64,000 bases of DNA, from positions 248,001 through 312,000 of the forward strand of contig CALYLX010000127.1 of the NCBI GenBank assembly GCA_944990035.1, written 5' to 3'. Both the position numbers and the translations under genes were made by a program. This document shows positions 34,201 through 47,400 of the stretch, in pieces. A model generated the notes under the pieces. That model had not been told where the DNA came from. It made no database searches and saw only the letters and a program-made list of their open reading frames with translations. How positions within the stretch are numbered: the stretch's first letter is position 1; each line of letters opens with the position of its first letter. The DNA is from Clitopilus passeckerianus (Eukaryota > Basidiomycota > Agaricomycetes > Agaricales > Entolomataceae).

Positions 34201-37200
34201 GCTTTGACAAGAACTGGTGTAGAGGAACCGTAACAGCAGAAGTCGTTGCAAATGTTTCTGGCTTCGCTGTAGAACACCTTCCGGATGTAGCAACTCGTTA
34301 TCCGCAAGATTAACAGTCTTCGGTTCTGAGAATGCGCCACGAAATCTTGGTCGCTTCGTGAATACAAAAGATAAGCAACTGAGGTACCTAGGAGGCGGGA
34401 ATACTCACGAGTTCGCATGGCTAGAACCAAGGGTTTGAAGGTGTTGTCAAGAATGTATGCGCAGCATTCTACGGTAGACCAAATTCCGACCTGCAAATAA
34501 TCAGCGTTACAGAAGTTCTGATAATATGACCAAATTCCGCCTACAAGTTCGCAATCTCATTACGTGTTTCCTGCTCTTGCCACCCTTACGACCTCTTACG
34601 CGCCAGTCGACCAATTCCGTTTCGCACTACGGCCATCCACGCAGCGCCAGAATGGCCGAATTGGATGGTGTCGTGCAAAGTGTCGTGTGATTTCTGCGTC
34701 CTAAGATAACGACATAGCTGCGCTTGAGTAGAACATCGGACGTCGGTCTTGAGTGGTGTGGGCGAGGCAATGCTTTGACCGATGGGAGTGGCAAAGTTGG
34801 ACAAGAGGAAGCGAGGTAATGGGGCTGTGAGAGGCGAAGGCATGCTATGGGGTTGAGCAAGCTAGAGAGAATGTAGAAGCTCGCTGTAGCTATCCATCGA
34901 CCTAGGTTCTAGCTGCAAATTTATAAAGGTGTTGCATCTGATGAGTGCTGCACGAGTTGCTGATTTGGGGGGCCGGATTGTGCAGTTGGAAAGGGCCGTT
35001 CTACCTTGGGGAAGACCCAGATATTAGGATCGAATATGATTATACAGATGGAGGGACTGTGGAGGGGATTGGATAGTTGCCCCGAACCGAGGCATTGAGC
35101 TCTTCTTGAGTCTGCATGGGCGAAAGTCAGAGGTTACGCGTTCAAGTTGACGTATGGACGGATTTGCTGTGAACAGTTTGACGAAGTGAGCTGGTCTGGC
35201 AAGAATGTTGGCAACCGGAACCCGCTAAGGCGTCCAGACTACACAAGGACAAACAAAGGACGTCCTCCTTCTTGACCGTGACATCCATCCATGGCCAAAC
35301 GATTTGCAAACGATCCTACTATTCTACTGGCACTCTCCGTTGTCAATGTGGAGGAACTACTGCCACATGAGCTCTCTGAATCTCAACTTATGAGGAGAAG
35401 CAATGGAAACTGAAGACGACAGACGGCGATACAACTTCAAGTTTACCCTCGTAGACTGGAAGAAGGTACATTCCTTTTTCTTTGCTTCTTCTCCGTTGTC
35501 CGTCTTGGATGCTCGTCAGCAGGTATATACGCGCCTTCTTCTTACCTCGCCCTCTTTTTTGACGAACGAAAGAGCACGTTTACTGATAACACTATTTTTA
35601 GATTCTGCTAAAGAACATTTGGGGCGCAAAACTTGCAACATAGTGATACTCAACGTCTCAAAATGGATTCCATCCTTCACACTGGCAGTTTCGCAAAACG
35701 GAACTTCTCGAAGTTCACTCGAATTAGTACAACTTCCTATGCCCTAGCTGCCAGAAGCGACATTCTTCACGTTCATATTGGAGTCCTCGACCACCTGCAT
35801 TCCTCCGTGCTGGCCATTGTGGTCTTTCTGCCTACGGGAAAACCACCCGGCCTCCGTATTTGTCGACGAGTTAAAGGCCATACCTGAGCTCAAAACTTGC
35901 AACATAGTGACGCTTGGTGTCTTCGGCCTACATAATTTGAGGGCTATTTCATGGAGAACGACGTAAGCCATCTAATTCATCCTATCAGCGTGATAGCCTG
36001 ACCTCTTCGTCTCAGAATTGTCTACACCGACAGCCTCGTAGGACGGAACTCTCCAAGGTTCACCGTCATTACAGAAATTTCCTTCCTTTGCTCTGGCCCC
36101 CAGAAGCGACGTTCGTCGCGTTCAGCCCGAAGCCCCCGACCTATCTGCATTCCTCCATGCCGCCCACCACCCCTCTGGAAAATGGGTGGCCATGCCTGCG
36201 CTCGGGTACTAGTCAAAGCGACTTCCCATCTTTCAGAATGTATGCCAGATGAAGTAGCACCTTTGCTGTTCATACAGCTGGACGCCTCATCTTCGTTGAT
36301 GAAGAATTTTATGATGTTTACGCCTGCCAAAGAACGGCATATAGGTACATCACTCGTTTGCTCCTCCATGGGTGGAATTGGGGCATTAATATGGACTCAG
36401 ACAAATGGTGAGTTTTCTTCCAGATTCGTTCTTTCGAGCCAGATATCTGACCACTCTTCTAGCGACTGTAGCTCAACTACAAATGGATGAATCAGGCTCG
36501 TACATAATCCCCCTCCTGTGAAGCCTTGCCACCCTGGCGTTCAAAGCTCCACGTAACCGATACCAGCTTACACTGCCGCTCTTCATAGGGTTTCCTGGGA
36601 GCTGGTAGCCACCAGGGGCTCGCACAATCGGAGTGGCCGGCGCATGGCCACCCCAGGACTCACCGCCAACGTCAGGCTGCTCTAGCGCATGTACCCGCCA
36701 CTCCGACATCCCAGGAAAGGAGTACCGCCATTCACCTACCAAGCCAAGCCCATCAACGTTATCCCTCCACTCTGGAGATTAACGCTACGGAAGTCGACCA
36801 ACTACAGCATCTCCATGGCAGAAGGCTTTTCGTGGGCTAGCCTGCGTTAAGATAGGCCAAATCGTCCTTTTATGTTCTTGGCGCTATCAACGCAGCCGTA
36901 CACGAACGTTAGGGACATTCGTCGACTACTCCTTCAACTATCCTTCCATTAATGGACAAGCACCCGGTCGTAAACCGGATGCTCTAGGTCACTCCCATGC
37001 GTCAGCAGCTTCGGTGAATGGGAGAGATACGTTCGTGGTATGTTTCTTGCCGTTTTCCCCCGATATTCTAAATTCTGAATTTCCATCTCAGGTTTCTCGA
37101 CTGCCGCCTTTCAAGCCCAGAGCCAAAATGGGACGTATACTCCACAGCCACGCCATCCCAGCCTCTACCTTCCATGAATATGGCATATAGCCACTTTTCA

Positions 37201-38400
37201 CATCAAGGCGTGATTCTATGACGGTTCAATCCTCAACAACCAACAGCTCTTGGACACCAACTCCGACGACGACGCCTACCTAGGATGGGCACCACCCGCT
37301 TCTGCTCCCGCCTTAAGACCCATGGCATCTCCAAACGACAAACTTTTAGCCCTCATTCCCTCGCAAAGTCAAGGCGGTGAATGAGCCTGGGTTACGGCTT
37401 CCCCCTCGTACCTATGGCTTCCTCCAAGCCACCCACCAACGATGTTCCAGCTCCGGGTTTCCGTCGCCTTTTCCCTTAGGTAAAGCCCACCGTTGGTGTA
37501 TCAAAAGTCGATTCCCAACGCACTCCCGGGTCTGCCCCCTTATCTGTGGTCCTAAGTCCTGCGGCTCTACCTATCAGCGATAGGCGGACGTGTCAGCAGT
37601 CCGGATAGCAGCTTCTGTGGCCACTTGGATTGCCCTATCGACCCTGATTCGGAACTTCCAGCTCCTACGTTCAGTATGAATTATGAAGATTAAGCCTCCC
37701 GGACCCATGACTCAAAGGGCCACCCATATGCCTGATTGAAGCTTGAAAATGTCCCTATCTTCCTGACCCTATATGCTGCATTCGCTACCGCGAGAGATTG
37801 ACGGCCCACCGTCTCTGGTGAATGGGAACGCGCTTGTCCAAAGAGCTAAGCCATGTAACTCGTCCGTGCAGTGTGTTTGCGACAAGGTACCGGACAACTT
37901 TGAAGACTGCAGGTAGACGCTGCGGATGATAATGCAGTGCGTTTATATTTTCATCCTTGATTTGGAGTCGATACTGATCTGTTACACTCTAGGTGAACAT
38001 CCTCATGGGTGATGATCTTTGCCGCTAGTGCCATACGTATGCCGTAGGTCGAAAGCAGGGCAACTTCTGTGTCCCCCCAAGATTGTGTTCTCGCAACTAT
38101 GCAACGATCAAATAGCCAAGGCTGAGACAGGTGTAGACAATCTCCAGGAGCCATCTTTGAGGTAGATGGTGATCGCGCGGAGAAGCGCCTGTAGACCTCG
38201 TTCGGATGGTGGCTTAGGGCGGTCAGCCAGGCTTTTTCCAAATCGACTAGTTGTGACGGTTATGGTAGTTGGAGTCGTGTTACAGTTTTATTACCTCCTT
38301 ACCTCCTTTAAAAGAGGTTATATTGGCTCTGATTGGTATACTGTCTGCGCCACTTTGATGATACATGTAGGATACAAGTACTCTTGAGCCCGAATCATCC
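31240..38400. repeat. Expanded degenerate spacer between G2 and G3
   Basis: About 7 kb without an intact gene. Recognisable pieces of the spacer family include plus-strand exon-like frames at 32.5-32.7 kb (IPRLLGLRIDVNATATPYQP ... LAPVPEPQFNPPG after an intron starting GTATGTTTC) and Pro/Ser-rich frames at 33.0-33.8 and 36.5-37.4 kb. The GTATGTTTCTTG donor-like site occurs at about 37.04 kb. A block at 33.9-34.9 kb resembles 44.9-45.6 kb, with a shared PRFLLSNFATP / PRFLLSTFASP minus-strand frame. At 35.4-35.65 kb lies the counterpart of 57.25-57.45 kb. The mixture and length suggest that more than one duplicated unit has collapsed here. Confidence 0.45.
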
Positions 38401-38503
38401 GTTTTGAGAGCTCTATGCCCGTGTCGAGATTCTCAGTCATCGTCTATGCATGAAGTCTGAATCTTCGAACTGACGAACTGACGAAAGCCAGGCAGTTGTA
38501 GAT

Positions 38504-38530
38504 GGGCGCCAAATGTGAGGAAAAGCTGTG
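38504..38530 (+). promoter_or_regulatory. Upstream element of G3 shared by NLR paralogues
   Basis: GGGCGCCAAATGT, then AAAAGCTGTGTC, 181 bp before the G3 start codon. The core is identical to that of G2. Confidence 0.45.
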
Positions 38531-38684
38531 TCAACCACTTCATAGGCGCTGTCAGACCCCCGTACATGTACCTCATGGTGTCTGATCAGCTCTAGGTCGC
38601 CCAGGCTTGTTAGCTTGCAAGCTTCCTCCATCCCACCAGCTGCTGTATCCTGCATCTCTAGTCAACCCGACGAAATCCACTGGA

Positions 38685-41600
38685 ATGGATTCAGACGAAT
38701 CCACAAACCATGAAGCTACGGATAGTAATTATGGGAATCCAACAAGACGTCCAACCTATTCTCATATGGATGTCTCGTGGCAGTCGAGCACTATCACACC
38801 TGGACGCGACGCAATTTTCAACATCACAGCAGCAGCCGATGCACCTCGACTCAATTCTATCGCAGGTAGATATGGAGGGTACACACCGTTCTCTACAGAT
38901 AGACTGACGTCGTTGGATAGATAGACGAACACTCGCCAACTGGCTGTCGTCCCTGAACCACCATAAGGTTCACAAAGATATATTTGAGAAGGTGACGGAA
39001 GGAACTGGGTCGTGGATTTTTGAACATCCGAAGTTCATCGACTGGAGATCTAAAAAGACCAATGTCCTGTGGGGGACGGGTATACGTACGTCTTGCTCTA
39101 TATTGTAGGATGACTTCAGCGGAATCTAAACATTTCTGATTGCAGCAGGGGCGGGGAAAACTTGTCTATCGTGAGGAGATCCCATTCCTCGAGCCAGGCC
39201 GTCTGAGTATTCAACTCAAACTTGCACAGGTCAATTGTCGTTGAACATCTTACCAAGGACAAACAAGCAACCGTCATCTACATTTACTGCCAGTACAACG
39301 ACCAGCTATCCACCCCCGAGATACTGGCTTGTATGCTTAAGCAGATGGTAGAAACCTCTGAGAAGGCCGCACAATACGTCTCAAAGAGCCTGCATGAAAA
39401 ATGCCTAGGCACTGACACCAAACCTTCAAGATCGGAACTGCTCACGGCACTTCGGGGAGCTTCCTTACAATTTACGAACGTCTTCTTTGTAATAGATGCA
39501 TTAGACGAGCTTACAGACGAGGTCCGACCAGAACTAATCAACGATCTAATATCGCTTCAACAACCACTCTTCCTGACCTCTCGCCCAATCTCTGATTTCC
39601 CCGGCCTGAAAGAGCCTGATTTCACCATTCAAGCTCCCGAAGGAGATTTCCGTACACACATATCAACTAAGATTTTGCGCTTCCCTAAGTTGGAGCGCCT
39701 CCTCCTAAAGCCGGGAGTCCGAGACGAGATTATCACCAAAATTCACGCTAGATGTGGTGGGATGTAAGTACTTGCCTCAGATGTACACCGCTTGCCAAAT
39801 GACCTCGTCTGTTAGGTTCCTTCTCGCTGCTCTGCAGGTGGATGCGTTGGCATTGGGTGGCAACAGTACTGATGCAAGAAGCCTACGCCAAGCCGTGGAG
39901 AACCTCCCCACATCTTTGGACGATCAGTACGACCTCACCCTGAAGCGAATCCGAAGCCAGAGCACCCGGGAGCAGGATTTAGCTTGCCGGGCAATCTCAT
40001 TGGTCACCTATGCTACTTCAATTCTTGGCGTGGACGAGCTCCTGGAAGCACTAACGGTCGACGTCGAGACGGTTTCGGTTGATAGCGAGTCGCGCATGCC
40101 TGAGGAGACCTTGGTCGGTATTTGTATGGGATTGTTGAGAATTGAAAAGGAAACCAAAACGGTTCAGTTGATTCGTATGTCTTCTTACTGCTCATACTTC
40201 TTTCGGTGCTGAATCGTTCGTTTCCATAGACTATACCGCACAGGATTACTTTAAAGGCCGCAAGGAGCCATCAATCTTCAGCGATCCACATGCATTCATT
40301 GCAAATATTTCGGCAGTATACTTGGTTCACGCAGACATTGATTCTACTGCTATTCTATCCAACGATGACCTTCGAGCAACCAACTCTTCCTACCCATTTC
40401 TCCACTACGCCTACTCCAATTTGGGCCATCATACGTGCAAGGCAAGCGATAGCAGCGGGGGCCAAATCCCTAGCCATGTCAGCGAGCTTTTCCACAGGCG
40501 ACCTCGCGTACCATTGCCACTCACCCTCTTGGGGGATTTTATTGATCATGTTCAAGCAGTTCATTTTGCTGCGCTTCATGGGCTGGAGTCCCTATTTGAG
40601 GCGACCCACGAAGCCCTCGGTAGAAAGTCGACACTTGGATGTTCGCCATTGTTCTATGCATGCCTAGGGGGTCACGCCACCCTAGCCAAGCGAATATTGG
40701 ACAACTTTACAGCCAGCCTGGGTGCTGGACGTCCAACAAAGTTTGGTGGTACCGTTCTTCATGCCGCATCCCGAAGCGGACAGCTAGACACCGTTGAACT
40801 CGTGTTACCAATTGTCGGCCCCCAAGACAGGACTTCAACTGTTCGTCGCCTCTATGGCCATATGAGCGTTGACATCAACACGAAAATGTCTGATGGACGG
40901 ACAGCTCTTCATCTGGCGTCGGAATATGGATATGTGTCAGTGGTCAACTCCTTTCTTGGCCACGTTGGGACACACACCAAAAATGCCAGTGAGCGGGGAG
41001 CAATTTGTACGTCACTGGCATCCATTGGATGTCACTGGACCGTATTTCGACCGGGATTTAGGTCTGCCAATGTTGACGTTAACGCAGGGGACCGGGATGG
41101 ACGGACGCCGCTCTTCGTAGCAGCACGGGATGGGCACAAGTCGGTCGCTCAATTGCTCCTCAACTCCCCAGGCATCAAGGTCAATCCACAGACTGAAAAA
41201 GGAGCGACACCACTTCACCTTGCAGCGCAGAATGGGCATGAGTCGGTCGCTCAATTGCTCCTCAACTCCCCAGCCATCGAGGTCAATTCAAAGGAGAACG
41301 ACGGATGGACACCACTTCACCTTGCAGCGCAGAATGGCCATGAGTCGGTCGCTCAATTGCTCCTCAACTCCCCAACCATCGAGGTCAATTCAAAGTCCAA
41401 CAACGGATGGACACCACTTCACCGAGCAGTGCAGAATGGGCATGAGTCGGTTGCTCAATTGCTCCTCAACTCCCCAGCCATCGAGGTCAATTCAAAGTCC
41501 AACAACGGATGGGCACCACTTCACCGAGCAGCGCAGAATGGGCATGAGTCGGTCGCTCAATTGCTCCTCAACTCCCCAGGCATCGAGGTCAATTCAAAGT

Positions 41601-41932
41601 CCAACAACGGATGGACACCACTTCATGGTGCAGCCCTCCGTGGCCATGAGTCGGTCGTTCAACTGCTCCTGAACTCCACTAGTATAGAGGTTAATGCAAA
41701 GAGCGAAACAGGATGGACATCGCTTTACCTTGCAGCCGAAAATGGGCACGAGGGGGTCGTCCAACGACTGCTCGGCTTCCATGGCATAGAAGCCCATGTC
41801 AGAGGCCAGTCACCTTGGGATAAATCTCCTCTTGATGTAGCCAGGTTGAAAAGTGGGCATTATTCGGTCACATTCTTCAGCCAACTGCCAGAGTTCCCCA
41901 AGTGGGACTCAGATGATTCATGTATGGCTTAA
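38685..41932 (+). CDS. NACHT-ankyrin NLR-like protein G3, intact
   Basis: 988 residues from exons 38685-38865, 38921-39085, 39146-39170, 39230-39763, 39816-40174 and 40230-41932; exons 2, 3 and 4 have exactly the lengths seen in G2 (165, 25, 534 nt). The N-terminal motif is SSTITPGRDAIFNITAAADA. The P-loop is PGAGKTCL, and Walker B is FVIDALDEL instead of LVVDALDEL. Seven full ankyrin repeats (41.1-41.8 kb) use the linker LLNSPAIEVNSKSNNG, fewer than G2 or G4. The C-terminal tail (RGQSPWDKSPLDVARLKSGH ... SQLPEFPKWDSDDSCMA) differs from the G1/G2 tail but matches G4. With its intact frame it is one of two paralogues most likely to give full-length protein. Confidence 0.92.
41080..41830 (+). 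repeat. Ankyrin-coding tandem array of G3, about 102-bp period
   Basis: Seven units. Units 2-5 differ only at a few codons (LHLAAQ, LHRAVQ and LHRAAQ variants, and SPAIEV, SPTIEV and SPGIEV variants) and keep the rest identical at the DNA level, including CTCAACTCCCCA. The variable codons lie on the ankyrin hairpin and first helix, where ligand contact is expected. Confidence 0.85.
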
Positions 41933-42368
41933 TCACCATTGTGACTACTTTCCACCATTCGTTCACGGTCTATACCTATACTTTTCTGGACGGTCACACC
42001 TATACTACTTCCCATATCATGATTCATATTATTCACAATAGAGAACTGACTCATACGTACTCTCATGTCGACCACACGTTCTCTCATATGCAACAATTCA
42101 AACCATTAGACGGCCAATAGCAGAATACTGGAATTGGTCGTAAACATCTCGTAAATCGCTTACCCTAACGGTGCAAGTGGTGATCGTGGTCAAGTACAAT
42201 TTAGATGTACGCTAATTCTCCGTCTGCAGTTATCGGGAAGATATGGAGGTTCCTGTAGGAGGTCCAAGAAGATACAGCAGTGGGCGCTAAGCTATTGATG
42301 CGAGACCTATGCATAAAAAAGGTCCGTAGTTCGAACAGAATGGCTACCTATGTCTCTAGAACAATAGA

Positions 42369-42898
42369 TCAAAGGCATAAACAAGCTCCCATTAACCCTC
42401 CTACCCGCAAGACTAACCAACCCGAATGAACAGGGCAATTGCCTTCATCTTTTCCATCCTTGACAGCACCTTGAAGCAACTCTCCTGCCCTCTCAGAATC
42501 AACTGATAGGATTTTGGATGACGCGACTGAGGGGGTGAATGAGACCGCTCCCCAATGCCTTCGTAAGAGCACTGAGACTCGTGATACCCTGATACACATG
42601 CACTGTTGGGTCCCCTAAAAGCACAAAAAGGTAGCCGCGATTGGGAATCCCGAAGTATTGCGTTATGGACAACGGAAGAGTGTTCCCGTGAAGAGCTCCA
42701 GAGACCCGTTACGCAGTATGGCGAGGTGGCGAGAAATTGGGGAATATTGGTGTCGGATGGGCCATGGATTAAACAGTCAACCTGGAAACAGGTGTTACTC
42801 CCACAGGCAACCTTTGGATTGTGCAAAGGGACGTAGGATATCGGTGAATGCCTCCCCCAGGAGTCAGGTATGATTCTGAAGGTTTTGACGTTGTCCAA
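42369..42898 (-). pseudogene. Conserved minus-strand C-terminus downstream of G3, frameshifted
   Basis: The minus strand reads CSYEGIGERSHSPPQSRHPK then SYQLILRGQESCFKVLSR and EKMKAIALFIR; after a one-base shift it continues WLVLRVGGLMGACLCL and stops at 42369. The copy downstream of G4 (53166-53414) reads the same peptide in one uninterrupted frame. Protein-level conservation on this strand points to a former gene convergent to the NLR gene. The product is unrecognised. Confidence 0.4.
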
Positions 42899-43439
42899 CT
42901 GGGCGTCGTATATCGCAACCTTGGATCTAATCGGAGTTTCCTGCCTAAAGCCTTGTCAGCGTTGGGTGTAGCCTGAGGTCGACTCTGATGCACATGAGAA
43001 CCTTACTACCAACCTCTAGCCTATCCGCCGGAGGTGTACCTAACCCTGGTCGAGTCCGTACGTTCTAGCGGTCAATCCAAGCCACGGTAACCTTACTTAA
43101 CACTCGGTGATAGGATACCAACGCCCCAAAAATCGTCTTCTGGAGCAAGGGAGCTTGCTGCTCCATCGTACAGAAACTTTCGTTTGTAGATATCTGTACC
43201 CATGTCGCGTTGCGTCTGCATAAGACTTTATCATCCATACGAAGACATTTTGAAATGAACTAATCAACTACATGAACATCCCAAGCAGAAAGCCCTGGTA
43301 TCCTCGGTATGTCGTATCTTGTACAGTTGTATCCGCACTGCTTTTCGCAGCGGTGATGTGTCTGTTAGCCTCCCGGCTAGCGGGACTTCATCATTCACGA
43401 ATAACTCTGATCCAAGGATGCCTGTTCAAGAGTTATGGA

Positions 43440-44451
43440 TGATTAGCCTCGAGGCTGGTCGAGAATGAAGGAACAATGTCTGACCCAAGATGTGAAGCTG
43501 ACCAAAGAGGAGGTGTGGCTGTGACCAACGCGATTCGATATTCTTCAACCTCAACTTCCATGCCCAGCAAGATGCCCAGTGCCTTCCAAGCGCCAACGAG
43601 AGGCTCAGCCATAAAGAAAGGCAAATGCAAACATTCAGCGTCTAATGGGCCACCTGAAATAACTCTCAGCCTGCCCAGATCACAGCAGTTGAAGATCTAT
43701 TGGTTTGATGTGAGCTTTCAGCTTTTTTCCTCCCGGCAGGTTGGAAGATTCACAGACGCGCCGTTTTCAAGCGGGATACTCCGTCTTGTTTTGCAACCGG
43801 TCTCTTGCGAAGAAGGTGGGTCCTAAAACTCATGTGAACGCGACGACAAGTCTGGATGATCAAGTCAAGAAACGACCTGGACTCGTATACCTGAGACGGC
43901 TCGGTATCATCCTTGACGACAACGGCGGGAAGGGATTTGGCTTAGTGCGTTCTTATATGGCTATACTACGAAATCTAAGTTGCTGATATATTGTCTCTAG
44001 CCTGCAGCAAACCATTCCTTGTTCACTTGGTACGACCTACTCGGTCTTGTGCCTTAACACAGGCAAAGGCTTCAACAGAACCGTTATCATGCAAGAACCG
44101 TCCAGAACGGATCTATGTAGCGGATCCTATCACTACAGGAAGCCTCGCGCGATGGTTTCCTACCATGAATTATCGGTCTGGTAAGTCTGGTATCCCTTCA
44201 CGTTGAACGAAAAGCAACTCATATCAAGCCGTGTATTCCAGATGCCCACCCATCATTGGCAAGATAGTATGGCCTGGCTATCGAGTTCTCAGTTTCACGA
44301 CCTTACGAATGATATTTACGAGCGTCCCCAAGTGAAAGTACGTACAGACCCAATTACTTTGACGGGAGGAGGCTCATTAGTTGGTGTAGACGTTCACCCA
44401 CCCCTGAAGCTACTAGATGAAAGTCGTGATTCATCAACACCAGAAGCCTAA
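43440..44451 (+). pseudogene. Plus-strand gene remnant in the G3 downstream spacer
   Basis: Frames include SCKNRPERIYVADPITTGSL (about 44.09-44.15 kb) and HDLTNDIYERPQVKVRTDPI followed by TLTGGGSLVGVDVHP (44.29-44.42 kb). The copy at 55.2-55.5 kb has the same peptides, and the nucleotide differences are mainly at third codon positions. The 'DLT..I.R ... TGGGS.V' layout vaguely recalls the N-lobe of agaric protein kinases, but nothing else of a kinase follows. I do not claim the function. Confidence 0.35.
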
Positions 44452-47400
44452 TACCCTACAAGTGGATGGTTGGGAATAGCGACCTTCCTCTCACCCCCCA
44501 ATAAATCCCGCCTGCCGTCCCTCGAAAACTTCACAACCAGCCTTCTTGACCTTCAAATCTGGCGCATCGTCCTTAGGGCCCCTTGAGTCGCCACCGGGAG
44601 CTCATACCCTCCACCCGCGACGGTCCCTCAGACCAAATCTTTTCGACCCTCCGGATTCCAAACGGCATTCAGCGCGTTATGGCCGCCACATCCAGCCTCC
44701 CACCTTCCGGATGCATAGCATCCGTTTTCCCTATACAAACTATTGCGGGCTCTTGGCCAGCGAAGAATACGATTCAAGTTGTTGTGGCATGTATACCAAC
44801 CCCGCTACGGCACCCATACATCTTGTTCTTCGCACTTCTGCCAAAGGAGATTCATGGCACCGGTAGGGGATATGGCCTCCTGGAGTCTGCGTAGCGGTAC
44901 CGGTGAGGTTTGGGGAGACGGACTCGGGATATTGGGGATGGGGTGCAGCAGTAGTATTAGGCTGGTAATATTTTACATGTACATGAATAAACTGGCGGCA
45001 ATATGGTAGTAGGTAGTCTGAATATCGCACAATGCGTTTTCGGCGTTTCTGGATAAAAAAAGAATAGGATAAGCATCGGAGGTTTCATGGTAGCTGAAGG
45101 CACTCACGAACTCGTAGAACCAAGGATCTGGAGGGCTTGTCGTGTATGTATGCGCAGGATACAGCCATAAACCAGGTGTCGACCTGCAAATAATCAGCGT
45201 CAAGGAGGTTGTGATAGTATGACGAGATTCACCTACACGTTCACGATATCCCTGGTCCTTGTCACCCTCATGACCTCTGATGAGCAAGCCGACGAAATTT
45301 GTTGCGGTAAGGCTGCCTTTGCAGCGCCAGAATTGGATAGTGTCGTGACATTTTTGCCTTTAAAGACACTGACAATGACATGGCTGCTCTTGAAGAAGGC
45401 TCCTTTCTTGATAGCGGTGCGGACGAGGAGAAGATATTTTGAACGGTGGGGGAGGCAAAAGTGGATAGGAGGAAGCGAGGTGACGGGCCCGCAAGTGGCA
45501 AAGGCATGTTATACGTCGAGCAAGCCCTGTAGCCGTCGATTGTCCTAGCTTCTAGCTGCAAATTTGAACAGAAATTCCACAATTATCGTTAGTTTGGAAG
45601 TCGGATGATGTGGGTGGAAGCAGAGAAAGAGGTCGTTCTGCCTTGTGCACCATGTCGGGGGTGTGTAGTGTGGATGAAGAGGTTACTCCAAAGCAAGGCT
45701 CAGTGAGGAAGGCGACGAGGGAAGGAATGGAATGGAGTGGATTCCTGATAGAGGAAGGATGGCGAGACTCTTCGGTAATTCTAGAAGCGTACCTATTAGC
45801 GTTATCGGAGAGGTGAGCAAGAAAATGTACAAACCTCATAGAAGTCCTCCAATCCGGGACGCTTCAGGACACGTCATAGAGGATAATTGAGCTCGAGGAA
45901 CGTACAAGAAAAGTCGAGCTATGGAAGGTCCAGCCTTCTTCGAAGTTCCATGGTTCGTGCAGTTGGTGTTTGCGTGAAGATATCTCTATCACAATAAAGG
46001 CTTTTCTTCAACGACAGTAGCTTGAAATTCGCATAGCCGTTGTGCAAAAGTCTTGACCCAAATACGCTGTCCAACTGCTGCCAACGCACTCGATACTTCA
46101 GCTTTAAGGATCCAGGGGAGTTCGAAGGGAGGATACCAGACAGATGCAAGGAAGCAAGAATTGGCCAGTGAATTGCCGACGTTTCGGCGCAAACCGTTGC
46201 CTCATTCGGATAGTTTCCTAAATCACTTCCGGATTTGGCCTCTCTGTTTGTAACGAAAGGCATTTTGGCCCGAATCTTGCCTGAAAATGGGGGCGATTGT
46301 GTAAGGCTTTCAACTTTCACCATTCTTGCCGCCATATGCATGTCCATTCACCTTGCCTTGGAAATTCAATGGCAGAGACGGCATCGCGATAGGCCTCGGC
46401 CCTTCAACGTCAACGTTAACGCTTCAATCTTCAAGCTTTCAAAAGACTATAACTTGGAATTGAACGACCTGAGCCAGCTACGGTCAGGGTACATTTCCCA
46501 AGTTTCTCTCTGATGTTGGCCGTTCCCGCTCCAATACAGCAAGATCCTCATTCTGCGCGCCTCATTTCCCCTTTTACAAACGAATCAATGCGCTGCCAAC
46601 AAGTCTTCATATCATCTAGAAGACAACGCGTACCTCGAGTTACATACCTAAGGCGCAACTCGCCATGGATGAAGCTGCAATTGTGATTTCGACGCAGGTG
46701 AGCCCACCCAACCCTACCTCTTCCTCGCAGAATTGTCGTTCTGCCGTGCCCTCTACTCTTGAGCATCCTTCCCCGCTCCTGGTCGTGTTCTCACATCGTC
46801 CGATGACATTCAAGTTTGTTGCAAGCATAGCCTGACCTTTTCGCTCTACAGGCGCATCTTCGAACTTCTCCAAGCCCGCTCTGAATTTTCAATTTGGAGC
46901 AAGAACCCGTCGCCCTCAAACTCTATGCGTGTATAGAAGAAACTCAGGCCATCACATGTTCATTAGCTGACAATGGCGAGAAGCCCACTCGCGAGGTCCA
47001 TTATTCAAGATTCGGAGAACGTTACTCGGGAAATGGTATGTTGCCTCGGTGTATATCTCCACTCGAAGCAGTCATCTCAATACGACCACAGTGGACTTCC
47101 CAGCTAACCATGGTTGAATGTGCCTCATCTTGAAGCTACCTCCAGCGAACTCAAGCTCTGCCAACCCGGCATCTGCAGCGAAAATGCTTACGCTCATTTT
47201 TGACCATCATACCTTGTCAACGCACGGCTTTCTTGAAGTTTCCAGTCGCCAACGGACCGATGTGTCTGTATATGCGCCGCACTCTACCCATTTACCAATA
47301 TACTTGGTGGTGTGAACACCGGCCAAGCAATAAGCACGACGTCGACCGTGATATCCTCGTAACAAGCGCCAGTCTATCCCAATTCCAGGCTGCCTCTCTC

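Noticed and set aside
44290..44430. Protein kinase N-lobe (DLTNDIYERP ... TGGGSLVG)
   Set aside because: No VAVK lysine, HRD or DFG motif follows in either copy, so a kinase call is not supported.
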